Positions 1 through 7,124 of a stretch of 18,572 nt of DNA are shown one piece after another. The stretch is from Nitrospirota bacterium (lineage in GTDB: Bacteria; Nitrospirota; JACRHJ01), in contig JAKAHE010000009.1 in assembly GCA_021815285.1 (NCBI GenBank), forward strand, positions 1 through 18,572, given 5' to 3'. The number at the start of each line of letters is the position of its first letter. Position 1 is the stretch's first letter. Under the pieces are notes generated by a model. It searched no databases, was not told the origin of the DNA, and worked only from the letters and a program-made list of their open reading frames with translations. Both the position numbers and the translations under genes were made by a program.

Positions 1-1179
1 CGTAAATATCTCCTTCAGGGCGTGCGCGTACGCCTCCGGCTCCGGAAAGAGGACAAGCGTCCTGTCCAGGCTGATCTGTCCCTTAAGCGCGCGCTCCTTT
101 ATCGTCCGGGCGATGAATACGACCTCGTCCTCCGGCGTGAGGGCCGATATGATTTTTATCTCCTCAGGCCGGTCTACCGGCTTCTCTTTCAGAAGCCTCG
201 CCGTCTCGCTTATCGGCCTGCCAAGGAACGCCGCGCCTGAAAGGACGCGCGCGTCTTCTTCTTTGGCGCTTCCCGTATCCGGGGCCAGGGGAGAGGCCGC
301 CTCGCCCGGGAAAAGCGCGTTTAAGAGCCTGTCCGTCCCGGCATAGGGCATACCTTCCGCGCAAAGTTCCGGAAGCGCAAGACCCTGCGCCTCGATAATA
401 AAATGAAGTTCCCGTCCATCGGACAGCGCTTTCATAAGCCTTAACTCGTGCGGCAGGGCGTCATAAAAGCCGTCCAGGATTATTACCCGGTATTCGGAGA
501 AGTCCTCGCTCTTCGGCTCCCATCCTGCAAGGACGCCCGACCGGTCGGAAAACCCAAGCTTATCTAAGCGCTTCCCATATTCTTTTTTTACATAGGCCAG
601 CGCGGAGAGGAGCGCGCCCCCGTTCTCCGGCCACGTATTTCCGTAATGGAGATACGCCTTCTCAAACGCCTCGGAAATCGGCCCGGAAAGCGACCTGGCC
701 AGGGCCTCGTCCTCAAGCCCCGGCAGATTGAAACCGGTCGACCGGCTGCCTTTCAACCCCCGGCAAATGTCCTCCAACAGCAGCTTCCCGGCTGTCGGAT
801 GGATTATCTTCACGCCCCGGATGCGGGACTCGACGAAGCGGTTCAGGGCCATTACCGCAGGCGGTATGCATCCTGCGGAGCCTGTCGTTTCCTGCAGCGC
901 ATCTATGAAGAGGGAAAGAAGCGGCTTTACCTTGCGCTCGTTCGGCACGAGGATGAGCACGTCGCGGAAGGCTGCGTATTCCCCACCTCGCCCTTCGATG
1001 GCATTAACCCTGTTGCCCTCCCAACCTGCGGGGGAGGGAAGGCCAAAGGAGAGGGTTCCCGACCGGCTGGCCGCGATTATCCCGGCGAAAATTTCCTTCC
1101 GCCGCTCCCACGCCCGCGGCCCGAAGGGAAGGATATGAAGCTTAGAATCGGCATTCATAACGTCTGCGCCACCTGGCAT
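1..1179 (-). CDS. AddB-like nuclease/helicase subunit, 5' part (runs off left edge)
   Basis: The minus strand is open from the ATG at 1179 to base 1 without a stop, giving the first 393 residues. The N-terminus (HILPFGPRAWERR), the segment DVLILVPNERKVKPLLSLFI, the helicase-like stretch VIILDGFYDALPHELRLMKA and PEDEVVFIARTIKERAL before LVLFPEPEAYAHALKEIF match the N-terminal part of AddB/PD-(D/E)XK family proteins. These act with an AddA-type helicase in double-strand break repair. The nuclease domain would lie beyond the left edge. An alternative start at 1158 has AGGTGG ten bases upstream; the 1179 start has only a weak GGGA. The gene is unusual in holding several palindromic repeats (169-180, 537-548, 734-745, 1006-1057) in frame. 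Residues about 41-66, encoded across the 1006-1057 repeat, look like an insertion between the first helix and the VPNERK motif. Family assignment is by motif recognition; AddB versus a looser RecB-like nuclease family is open. Confidence 0.72.
   Translation of the reverse strand, partial: MPGGADVMNADSKLHILPFGPRAWERRKEIFAGIIAASRSGTLSFGLPSPAGWEGNRVNAIEGRGGEYAAFRDVLILVPNERKVKPLLSLFIDALQETTGSAGCIPPAVMALNRFVESRIRGVKIIHPTAGKLLLEDICRGLKGSRSTGFNLPGLEDEALARSLSGPISEAFEKAYLHYGNTWPENGGALLSALAYVKKEYGKRLDKLGFSDRSGVLAGWEPKSEDFSEYRVIILDGFYDALPHELRLMKALSDGRELHFIIEAQGLALPELCAEGMPYAGTDRLLNALFPGEAASPLAPDTGSAKEEDARVLSGAAFLGRPISETARLLKEKPVDRPEEIKIISALTPEDEVVFIARTIKERALKGQISLDRTLVLFPEPEAYAHALKEIFT
169..180. repeat. 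Dispersed palindrome CCGGTCTACCGG, copy 1
   Basis: This is a 12-base palindromic core with two central bases (CCGGT-CT-ACCGG), followed on the plus strand by CTTCTC. It lies inside the AddB-like gene, where the minus strand reads KPVDRPEE. It is one of five copies in the window. Confidence 0.7.
537..548. repeat. Related palindrome CCGACCGGTCGG
   Basis: This is a perfect 12-base palindrome made of the same GACCGG/CCGGTC half-sites as the dispersed repeat but in swapped order. It lies inside the AddB-like gene, where the minus strand reads SDRSGV. It may be a rearranged relative or a coincidence. Confidence 0.4.
734..745. repeat. Dispersed palindrome CCGGTCGACCGG, copy 2
   Basis: This is a perfect 12-base palindrome followed by CTGCC on the plus strand and flanked by TTGAAA on the left and TTTCAA on the right, which extends the dyad. 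It lies inside the AddB-like gene; the minus strand reads SRSTGF, the same peptide as the copy in batB. Confidence 0.75.
1006..1057. repeat. REP-like imperfect inverted repeat inside the AddB-like gene
   Basis: The outer arms are AACCCT (1006-1011) and AGGGTT (1052-1057). The inner arms are CCCTCCC (1016-1022) and GGGAGGG (1032-1038), with a nine-base loop. This arrangement of C-rich and G-rich arms resembles the small palindromic repeats scattered through many bacterial genomes. On the minus strand it encodes about residues 41-58 (including GLPSPAGWEGNRVN), a low-conservation, insertion-like segment. Whether other copies exist in the genome cannot be seen here. Confidence 0.6.
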
Positions 1180-1218
1180 CTCATATTTCCCATTTCACCG
1201 GCCCCACGCTTACGTTGG

Positions 1219-1247
1219 ATTAACTCATATATAACCGTAAAAATCAA
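1219..1247 (-). promoter_or_regulatory. Possible sigma70-type promoter for the AddB-like gene
   Basis: Reading leftward, TTGATT (-35, 1247-1242) and GTTAAT (-10, 1224-1219) are 17 bases apart and lie about 40 bases upstream of the start codon. Both boxes match the consensus at four of six positions, so this is only a candidate. Confidence 0.35.
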
Positions 1248-1366
1248 CGGATTTCAGGCGGTATCGGATTTGTGCATTTTTGGGCGCGCAGGGGGCGGTT
1301 TCCGGGCATCTTCGCAGGGGCAATAACCCCCTATTTTGCGGGAATCGCGCCATTTTCAGAAAACGC

Positions 1367-1395
1367 TTTATTAAATCCGCCGCATTTGCTATATT
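1367..1395 (+). promoter_or_regulatory. Weak candidate promoter for purE
   Basis: TATATT at 1390-1395 is a good -10 box. TTTATT, 17 bases upstream, is a poor -35. The spacing to the purE start at 1425 is reasonable. The rest of the 245-base divergent gap (1180-1424) holds no other recognised feature apart from a short hairpin around 1316-1332 (AGGGG/CCCCT). Confidence 0.3.
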
Positions 1396-1424
1396 GCCAT
1401 AATTCACTGAAAACAGGAGGAAAT

Positions 1425-1931
1425 ATGGCGCAGCCGCTGGTCGGAATCGTGATGGGGTCGGACTCGGATTTATCCATTATGCAGGAGGCGAAAAGGGTCC
1501 TCGACGATCTGAAAATACCGTCCGTAACGACGGTTGCCTCGGCCCACAGGACGCCGGAGAAGGCGCATAAATTCGCATCGGAAGCCAGGGAAAAGGGCCT
1601 GAAAGTCATCATCGCGGGGGCTGGCGGGGCGGCACATCTGGCCGGAGTAATGGCGGCAAATACCACTTTACCGGTAATAGGTGTTCCTATCGAATCGACG
1701 CTTAACGGCCTGGATTCATTGCTTTCTACGGTTCAGATGCCTGGCGGAGTACCTGTTGCTGCCATGGCAATAGGCAAGGCCGGGGCGAAGAACGCCGGGC
1801 TCCTCGCCGCCCAGATTATCGGCGCGTTCGACGAGGATGTCGCGCGCAAGTTGTCGGATTATAAGAAGAATATGGCAGAGGAAGTCCAGAGGAAGGCCAA
1901 GGCGGTCGAAGAACTTATGAACCTCTTTTAA
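1425..1931 (+). CDS. purE: N5-carboxyaminoimidazole ribonucleotide mutase (class I PurE)
   Basis: PurE converts N5-CAIR to CAIR in de novo purine synthesis, in the cytoplasm, normally after PurK. The 168-residue product has the usual class I length. It shows GSDSDLSIM at 11-19, the SAHRTP loop with His41, GAGGAAHL at 65-72 and the PVIGVPIE...LNGLDSLLSTVQMPGGVPVA core. The ATG at 1425 follows a strong AGGAGG; the frame stays open upstream to 1272, but that part has no family similarity. No purK is in the window, so purK must lie elsewhere. The sirC-like gene begins nine bases after the purE stop, suggesting one transcript although the pathways differ. Identification is secure. Confidence 0.97.
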   Translation: MAQPLVGIVMGSDSDLSIMQEAKRVLDDLKIPSVTTVASAHRTPEKAHKFASEAREKGLKVIIAGAGGAAHLAGVMAANTTLPVIGVPIESTLNGLDSLLSTVQMPGGVPVAAMAIGKAGAKNAGLLAAQIIGAFDEDVARKLSDYKKNMAEEVQRKAKAVEELMNLF

Positions 1932-1939
1932 ATAACTTC

Positions 1940-2662
1940 ATGTTCTATCCCGCATTCATAAAAATATCCGGAAGGAAGTGCGTCGTGGTCGGCGGAGGCG
2001 AGGTCGCGGCGAGGAAGGCAAAGACGCTTCTTCGGGCAGGGGCGAAGGTCGTCGTAATAGCGCCCGTGATATGCGGGAAAATGAAAAAGTTAATGTTGCA
2101 TCCGTCGGTCGCAGCCGCAGTATCAGCCGGCCATCCCGCATCCAATGCCCCTCGGCCTCATCTCACAGCCGCGCCGTCCGCAGGGACTTCATGCCAGACC
2201 AGACATGTCGCGCGCAGGTATAGAAAAGGCGACCTGCGCTCTGCGTTCATGGCCGTCGCCGCAACGGACGATGCGGAAGTAAACCTCAGGGTCTGCCGGG
2301 ACGCGGAAGATCTCGGCATCCTGGTTAACTGCGTAACTCCTCCGGATGCGGGGAATTTTATCGTGCCCTCGGCAAGCGAGCGCGGCGGTCTGTCGATAGC
2401 CGTCTCCACGGCGGGGAAGTGTCCTGCGCTATCCAAGCTCGTCCGCAGGGAGCTGGACGAATACACCGCCGGATATCCGGCCCTGCTTTCATTCCTGGAG
2501 GATGCGCGTGCGCGACTGAAGGAGACCATGCCGCGAGAACGTGACCGTGCGGCGGCGCTGGACAGCCTCGCGACGCGTCTGATGAAGGCGTTCCGGACGG
2601 GGCCTGAGGAAAAGGCGCTGCGGCTTGCCGAAAGGGAGCTTAGAAGGCTTGCGGGCGGGTAA
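1940..2662 (+). CDS. Precorrin-2 dehydrogenase / siroheme synthase N-domain (Met8/SirC-like)
   Basis: The 240-residue protein begins with an NAD-binding Rossmann motif (VVVGGGEVAARKAKTLL, residues 15-31). It continues through VAATDDAEVN at 106-115 and the CVTPPDAGNFIVPS and STAGKCPALSKLVRREL segments typical of Met8p, SirC and the N-domain of CysG. It oxidises precorrin-2 to sirohydrochlorin on the way to siroheme or other modified tetrapyrroles. The uroporphyrinogen methyltransferase domain of CysG is absent. Residues about 54-87 form an Ala/Pro/Ser/His-rich insertion between the helix after VVVIAP and the RRYRKGDL strand, where relatives have only a few residues. No Shine-Dalgarno sequence precedes the ATG, so it may depend on translation of purE. 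The chelatase activity of some homologues cannot be judged. Confidence 0.88.
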   Translation: MFYPAFIKISGRKCVVVGGGEVAARKAKTLLRAGAKVVVIAPVICGKMKKLMLHPSVAAAVSAGHPASNAPRPHLTAAPSAGTSCQTRHVARRYRKGDLRSAFMAVAATDDAEVNLRVCRDAEDLGILVNCVTPPDAGNFIVPSASERGGLSIAVSTAGKCPALSKLVRRELDEYTAGYPALLSFLEDARARLKETMPRERDRAAALDSLATRLMKAFRTGPEEKALRLAERELRRLAGG

Positions 2663-2797
2663 AAAAGCCACTTCGGGCAACGAAAAACCGTATCATTTCT
2701 GCAACACATCCCGCCGCATGCAGTCTTAAACTTATCATAACACCCTGTAATTTCAGCATATTTACTTTTGGCATCCTATTTGCATTTCATCTGGGTT

Positions 2798-3736
2798 ATG
2801 TTATTCCAGCGCACCATAAGACGACCGGTTACGCTTAAGGGAATCGGCCTGCATTCGGGCGAGGACGTCAGCATGACGCTTCTGCCTGCCCCGGCCGGGA
2901 CGGGCATAATATTCCGCGCCGGGCACGAATGGGGCAGAGAGGATACCGGGGGCAGGGGCCGGACTGGCGCGGTGGAGATCAAGGCCGTTTCGGAGAATGT
3001 CGGCGATACCTCATACGCAACATCCCTTGTCAGGCAGATCGGCGGCGGGTGCGCTAAGGTTCAGACCGTCGAACATCTCCTTGCCGCGCTTGCCGGGCTT
3101 GGGGTGGATAACTTGTATGTCGAGCTTTCCGGAGCGGAAGTTCCTATAATGGACGGGAGCGCAAGACCGTTTGTCGATGCCCTGCAAGGTGCCGGTCTTC
3201 AGACACTTTCCGCCCGCCGGAGGTATATAAAAGTCGTCAGGCCGGTAACGGCGCATGACGGGGACAAGACCGCGACACTCCTGCCTTCGCCTGTCCCGAG
3301 GATAACATGCCGCATAGATTTCAATCATCCTCTGGTTATGGACGAGGAGATTTCCATGGACCTTGACGCCGCCTCTTTCGACCGGGAACTGGCCGACGCC
3401 AGGACGTTCGGTTTCCTTCGGGACATAGAGATGCTTGAGAAGGCCGGGCTTGCGAAAGGGGCCTCTCTCGACAACGCCGTCGTCGTGGGCGAGGAGCATA
3501 TCTTAAATCCCGGCGGCCTGCGTTTTCCTGACGAGTTCGTCCGGCACAAGGCGCTCGACTTGATAGGAGACCTCTCCCTTGCCGGGATGCCCCTGATTGC
3601 CCATGTTGTAGCCGACAAGTCCGGACATCGCCTGAACCAGCTCCTTGTGCGTAAACTCCTCTCCGAAAAGGAATCCTGGATTGTCCTCGAGGGCGAGCCG
3701 ATGCTCTCCGAGGCCGGCCTTGCCGCGGCGGTATAG
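2798..3736 (+). CDS. lpxC: UDP-3-O-acyl-N-acetylglucosamine deacetylase
   Basis: LpxC is the zinc deacetylase that commits UDP-acyl-GlcNAc to lipid A synthesis, so this cell is expected to have lipopolysaccharide. The 312-residue product carries QTVEHLLAALAGLG with Glu92/His93, IMDGSA at 117-122, FPDEFVRHKALDLIGD with His250 and Asp254, and SGHRLN with His277, covering the zinc ligands and general acid/base. The offset from E. coli numbering is 14 at the first His and 12 later, which fits an extra segment around residues 41-57 (Gly/Arg-rich). The start at 2798 (MLFQRT) fits the usual N-terminus. A TTG at 2768 would add ten residues, and neither start has a clear Shine-Dalgarno sequence. No strong promoter or terminator is visible in the 135 bases upstream. 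Confidence 0.97.
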   Translation: MLFQRTIRRPVTLKGIGLHSGEDVSMTLLPAPAGTGIIFRAGHEWGREDTGGRGRTGAVEIKAVSENVGDTSYATSLVRQIGGGCAKVQTVEHLLAALAGLGVDNLYVELSGAEVPIMDGSARPFVDALQGAGLQTLSARRRYIKVVRPVTAHDGDKTATLLPSPVPRITCRIDFNHPLVMDEEISMDLDAASFDRELADARTFGFLRDIEMLEKAGLAKGASLDNAVVVGEEHILNPGGLRFPDEFVRHKALDLIGDLSLAGMPLIAHVVADKSGHRLNQLLVRKLLSEKESWIVLEGEPMLSEAGLAAAV

Positions 3737-3794
3737 AACCATCGCCAGCATCCGGACTGAAATCCAGTATTAAAAAGCCTGCCTTTCTTCCGTT

Positions 3795-3823
3795 TTGACA
3801 ACCTGCCGGCCCTATACTATATT
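3795..3823 (+). promoter_or_regulatory. Near-consensus sigma70-type promoter for the SDR gene
   Basis: TTGACA (3795-3800, perfect -35) and TATATT (3818-3823, five of six at -10) are separated by exactly 17 bases. The start codon lies about 60 bases downstream. Its position argues that the open frame between 3795 and 3884 is leader, not coding. Confidence 0.8.
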
Positions 3824-3884
3824 TAAATCGGGGGACAGCAAAACTTCTTCGCCAAAATCTTTTCGCAGATGCAGGGGAGGCTGT

Positions 3885-4667
3885 GTGCTTAAGGGGGAAA
3901 TTGCCGTCGTCACAGGGGGAGGGCGCGGCCTGGGGCGTGCGATAGCCTTGGCGCTTTCTGAGGCGGGGACAAAAACCGTCGTGGTCTCAAGGACGAGGGA
4001 GGATCTCGAAGAGACCGTCTCGATGATTGCGGACAGAGGCGGGCAGGCTATTGCCATCAAGGCGGATATTTCCGACGCCGGAGACGTAAAGAACCTTTGC
4101 CGGGCGGTCGAGATGAAGTTCGGCCCGCCGGATATCCTTGTCAATAACGCGGGAATAATCGGCCCCGTGGCGCCAATGAAGGATGCGGACGATAAGGATT
4201 TCCGGCACTGCATCGATGTCAATCTCTGCGGCGCCTGGCTCGTATCTAAGGCCTGCATTCCCGCCATGATAAAAAAGCGCTACGGCAAGATAATAAACGT
4301 CACCTCCGGCCTGGCGGATTTTGTCGTTCCGCGCCTGGGGTCCTACAGCATCTCGAAGGCCGGGCTGAATGCGCTTACAAAAGTGCTGGCGCGTGAGCTT
4401 GAGCAGTATAACATCAGGGTATACGGCATGGACCCCGGCACGGTGGATACGAGGATGCAGGACGACATACGCAATATGGACATGAACGTCCTGGGTCCGG
4501 AGGCCTACAGGGTCTTCTGTGGACTTAAGAAATCCGGGCAGCTGAAGGAGCCGGACGAGGTGGCAAAGCTTGCGGTTTTCCTGGCTTCGGAGCAGTCGGA
4601 CGACCTCTCAGGCGAGATAGGGACGGAAGACCATTTCATGAGATGGGGTTACAGGGCCGCGGCCTGA
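3885..4667 (+). CDS. Short-chain dehydrogenase/reductase (SDR), FabG-like
   Basis: The 260-residue product is a classical SDR using NAD(P)H on a carbonyl or alcohol. It has the cofactor motif TGGGRGLG at 10-17, NNAG at 87-90, Asn113, Ser141, and YSISK at 154-158 with the Tyr/Lys pair. The substrate is unknown. The FabG-like core and the unusual C-terminus (EIGTEDHFMRWGYRAAA) do not settle whether it serves fatty acid, sugar or other metabolism. The GTG at 3885 is chosen because AGGGGAGG sits four bases before it, homology begins there, and the upstream frame overlaps the promoter. The gene is monocistronic and convergent with the methyltransferase gene; only 31 bases separate the two stops, including a run of eight C right after this stop. 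Confidence 0.9.
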   Translation: MLKGEIAVVTGGGRGLGRAIALALSEAGTKTVVVSRTREDLEETVSMIADRGGQAIAIKADISDAGDVKNLCRAVEMKFGPPDILVNNAGIIGPVAPMKDADDKDFRHCIDVNLCGAWLVSKACIPAMIKKRYGKIINVTSGLADFVVPRLGSYSISKAGLNALTKVLARELEQYNIRVYGMDPGTVDTRMQDDIRNMDMNVLGPEAYRVFCGLKKSGQLKEPDEVAKLAVFLASEQSDDLSGEIGTEDHFMRWGYRAAA

Positions 4668-4698
4668 CCCCCCCCAGAAACACCCTTTTTAAGCCCCG

Positions 4699-5826
4699 TC
4701 AGACATCCGAAAAAAGCTCCCCGACCCGGTTTTTTACACTCGCAAACAGACCGCCTGGCGAACAGCCCTTCGACTGTAGAAGCGCCTTGAACACCCCTCC
4801 CAGCCATTCGGGGTGCAGGAGCGTTTTAAGCCCCTGTCCCGCCTGCACAAGCTCATCCTGGGCGCCTTTTTGCCGCATGGATTCCTCGAACCACGGGAGC
4901 GTCTCGGAAAAAAACCGCCCCTGCTCCGAGAACAGCTCCGCTTCAAGGCCGGCGTTCTGCCCGATGAGGCCGAGGGCGGTGAAGTCCACATGGGCCGTGA
5001 TGTCCTGCTCGCCCACGCGCTCGAAGAAGTCCTCGTTTACGGAATGCCTGTAGTGGCATAGAGCGGTGCCGCGCGGCCTGGAGGCGGAATAATATTCGGA
5101 CGCAGGATAGCCGTAATCCACCGTTATCACGAATCCTTTTTTTAGCCTTCCGGCGATTGCGTTCATCCAGCCGGATACCCGCAGGTTCACCTCCGTCGTC
5201 ATGCCTTCAGGTAGCACGAGCATCAGCCGGTTGAAGTGCATCGCAAGCTCCGGCGTGGAGAGGATGCCGGTCTTTTCGACAAGCTTCCCGCCTTCGAGCC
5301 CGACGTATATCTCGGAGAGCCTTCCCGGCTCCTGGCGCACCCGGTGAAAAGGCAGCGCGTCCACGAGCTCGTTCGAGAAAAAAACACCCTCGACCCCCGG
5401 CAGGGCCTCGATGCCATCAGCCCAGGCTATCTTATCCCCGAAGCCCGAAAGCGCCGTCTTCTGCCTCCCGGCCATGCCTGGCGCCGTTTCGACTATAAAA
5501 TACCGGCATTTTTCGTATGCTTCCGGGTAAAACCTGGCCAGGCCGCTTAAGAAATCGCCCGCGAAGGCCCCTCCCCCCGCGCCCATCTCCACAAAGTCCG
5601 GCCCGGAAATCTCCGAGAGTTTTACGTAAACCTCGGCCATCAGCCTGCCATACATCCCGGTCGCCTGCGAGGACGTGTAGAAGTCCCCCGCCCTGCCTAT
5701 CGCCGCGTTCCCGGAGGAGTAGTAACCATATAGGGGGTGATATAGCGCAAGCTCGACGTAACGCTCGAACGTAATCATCCCTTCTGATATAATCTCTTTC
5801 TTTATTATTTCCAGGAGATCTTCCAT
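4699..5826 (-). CDS. MidA/NDUFAF7-like SAM-dependent methyltransferase (DUF185)
   Basis: The 375-residue protein matches the class I methyltransferase family of mitochondrial NDUFAF7/MidA. Features are LALYHPLYGYYSSG at 26-39, GDFYTSSQ at 47-54, the SAM loop VEMGAGGGAFAGDFL at 79-93, the family signature FSNELVDALPFHRV at 150-163, and VITVDYGYPASEYY further on. NDUFAF7 methylates an arginine of a complex I subunit; the bacterial substrate is generally unknown, and no nuo gene is nearby. The start at 5826 (MEDLLEI) is preferred over 5865, since the extra 13 residues are not conserved and a -10 box lies between the two. The stop faces the SDR stop, and the gene diverges from the zinc dehydrogenase. 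No Shine-Dalgarno sequence is visible, which fits a leaderless start. Confidence 0.9.
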   Translation of the reverse strand: MEDLLEIIKKEIISEGMITFERYVELALYHPLYGYYSSGNAAIGRAGDFYTSSQATGMYGRLMAEVYVKLSEISGPDFVEMGAGGGAFAGDFLSGLARFYPEAYEKCRYFIVETAPGMAGRQKTALSGFGDKIAWADGIEALPGVEGVFFSNELVDALPFHRVRQEPGRLSEIYVGLEGGKLVEKTGILSTPELAMHFNRLMLVLPEGMTTEVNLRVSGWMNAIAGRLKKGFVITVDYGYPASEYYSASRPRGTALCHYRHSVNEDFFERVGEQDITAHVDFTALGLIGQNAGLEAELFSEQGRFFSETLPWFEESMRQKGAQDELVQAGQGLKTLLHPEWLGGVFKALLQSKGCSPGGLFASVKNRVGELFSDV

Positions 5827-5833
5827 AAGCCGG

Positions 5834-5862
5834 ATAATAGCACCTTGTACCCGTAAAAACAA
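5834..5862 (-). promoter_or_regulatory. Possible leaderless promoter for the MidA-like gene
   Basis: On the minus strand TATTAT (5839-5834) ends seven bases before the ATG at 5826. TTGTTT (5862-5857) is 17 bases further upstream. The -10 box is good (five of six) and the -35 weak. If used, transcription would begin at or next to the start codon. Confidence 0.4.
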
Positions 5863-5914
5863 CAACCTGCGGCAATGCGGACGAGTCCAGGCCGAAAATT
5901 TTGCTGGACATGCG

Positions 5915-5923
5915 TGGTATAAT
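5915..5923 (+). promoter_or_regulatory. Extended -10 promoter for the zinc dehydrogenase
   Basis: TGGTATAAT is a perfect -10 hexamer with the TGn extension, about 73 bases upstream of the ATG at 5996. No -35 box is present at the right distance, as expected for an extended -10 promoter. Confidence 0.55.
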
Positions 5924-5995
5924 AAGGTAGAAACATTCTAACGAGCGGATTATTCGGCTGCCGCCGCAAAATGACAGGCCACTGATTGCTATAAC

Positions 5996-7042
5996 ATGAC
6001 CATGAAATCAGCGATACTGATAAGCCCGAAGGTGATGGAGATAAACCACAAGGCGCAGGTGCCGTTTCCGGGGCCGGGCGAGGTCGTGGTGGCGGTAAAG
6101 GCGGCTCTCACCTGCGGGACGGACATAAAGGCGTATCTTCGCGGACATCCGAAGATTCCGCTTCCTTCGCCGCTCGGGCACGAGTTCTCGGGCGACATCT
6201 ACAGAATCGGCGCGGAGGTGGAAGGCTTCTCCGAGGGCGATGCGGTAATGGCGGTGCATTCCGCGCCGTGCGGAGAGTGCACGTTCTGCCGCATGGGCCG
6301 GGAAAATCTCTGCTCGACGATAATGGACGAGAAAGTCCTTGGGGCTTATGCGGAGTTCATAAGACTGCCTGAACGCATCGTGAAGACGAACATGTTCAAA
6401 AAGCCGGAGCGCCTTCCATACGCTGAGGCGGCCTTGCTGGAACCGCTATCCAGCGTCGTGCACGGAGTCCGTATGATAGAGGCCGAGAGACCGAAAAACG
6501 TCCTGATACTCGGCTCCGGGCCGATAGGACTTATGCACGTCATGCTGCACAAGATGAACGGCGCGAAGGTTATGGTAGCGGGCCGGTCTACCGGCGGCGT
6601 AAGCTCCGAGAGGTTTCAGGCGGCGAAGGAACTCGGCGCGGACGCCGTGCTCGAAGGCGACCTCCAGGACATCGCCTGGAAGGTGACCGAGGAGACCAAC
6701 GGCCTCGGGGCGGACCTTGTCGTAGAAGCCACCGGGAACCGGGAGGTATGGGAAGGCTCGCCGTCCCTTGTGAGGAGGGGCGGGACGGTGCTCCTCTTCG
6801 GCGGCTGTCCGACTGGCACGCGCGCATGTTTCGACGCAGGACGGATACACTACGATGAAATAAAGCTGATGGGCGCGTTCCACTTCACGCCGTCCGACGT
6901 TAAAGAGGCTTACGACCTGCTGGTATCCGGCAGTCTGAACGTCTCAAGACTCATCTCCGGCAGTTATCCACTGGACGACCTCCAGAAAGCCTTCGACGAG
7001 CTCATCGGCGGCAGGGGGATAAAGTTCGCCATAATACCGTAA
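5996..7042 (+). CDS. Zinc-dependent medium-chain alcohol/polyol dehydrogenase
   Basis: The 348-residue product belongs to the medium-chain dehydrogenases related to threonine and sorbitol dehydrogenase. Catalytic zinc ligands are visible as Cys40 (TCGTD), His62/Glu63 (GHEF) and Glu149 (LLEPL). The structural zinc site is Cys92, Cys95, Cys98 and Cys106. The nucleotide-binding turn GSGPIG is at 173-178. The substrate cannot be read from the sequence. Residues 197-201 (RSTGG) are encoded by a dispersed palindrome and lengthen the loop after the second Rossmann strand by about five residues compared with relatives; this loop contacts the cofactor ribose. Two in-frame ATG codons (5996, 6002) are possible and neither has a clear Shine-Dalgarno sequence. 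It is transcribed alone, since the Bat operon has its own promoter. Confidence 0.9.
   Translation: MTMKSAILISPKVMEINHKAQVPFPGPGEVVVAVKAALTCGTDIKAYLRGHPKIPLPSPLGHEFSGDIYRIGAEVEGFSEGDAVMAVHSAPCGECTFCRMGRENLCSTIMDEKVLGAYAEFIRLPERIVKTNMFKKPERLPYAEAALLEPLSSVVHGVRMIEAERPKNVLILGSGPIGLMHVMLHKMNGAKVMVAGRSTGGVSSERFQAAKELGADAVLEGDLQDIAWKVTEETNGLGADLVVEATGNREVWEGSPSLVRRGGTVLLFGGCPTGTRACFDAGRIHYDEIKLMGAFHFTPSDVKEAYDLLVSGSLNVSRLISGSYPLDDLQKAFDELIGGRGIKFAIIP
6583..6594. repeat. Dispersed palindrome CCGGTCTACCGG, copy 3
   Basis: This has the same core as copy 1, here within the zinc dehydrogenase gene and read as GRSTGG (residues 196-201). It coincides with a loop about five residues longer than in relatives. 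Confidence 0.7.
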
Positions 7043-7063
7043 CCCGCTCGAAGCCTTCCGATA

Positions 7064-7093
7064 TTGACTTCCCTCCCTCATCAGGCATATAAT
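7064..7093 (+). promoter_or_regulatory. Strong sigma70-type promoter for the Bat operon
   Basis: TTGACT (7064-7069, five of six) and a perfect TATAAT (7088-7093) are 18 bases apart, with the first start codon 31 bases beyond the -10. No other strong promoter is seen until 10805. Confidence 0.8.
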
Positions 7094-7124
7094 TTATATC
7101 CGTCAATAATTCTCAGGGTTTCCG

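Noticed and set aside
646..1326. Long plus-strand open frame opposite the AddB-like gene
   Set aside because: Its translation has no recognisable family. The minus strand over the same bases gives conserved AddB-type motifs through to the edge, so this is a shadow frame.
2662..2684. Possible minus-strand terminator after the sirC-like gene
   Set aside because: The stem is only three or four base pairs and no minus-strand gene ends there.
2158..2709. Minus-strand open frame of 183 residues across the sirC-like gene
   Set aside because: Ser/Arg-rich translation typical of an antisense shadow in GC-rich DNA; the plus-strand frame has clear homology.
3795..3884. N-terminal extension of the SDR protein from the upstream TTG
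   Set aside because: The TTG is part of a near-perfect -35 box, and the extension lacks similarity to SDR proteins; GTG at 3885 has a Shine-Dalgarno sequence.
4668..4675. Run of eight C after the SDR stop
   Set aside because: It could suggest phase variation, but it lies outside both genes, between convergent stops, so slippage would not change a product.
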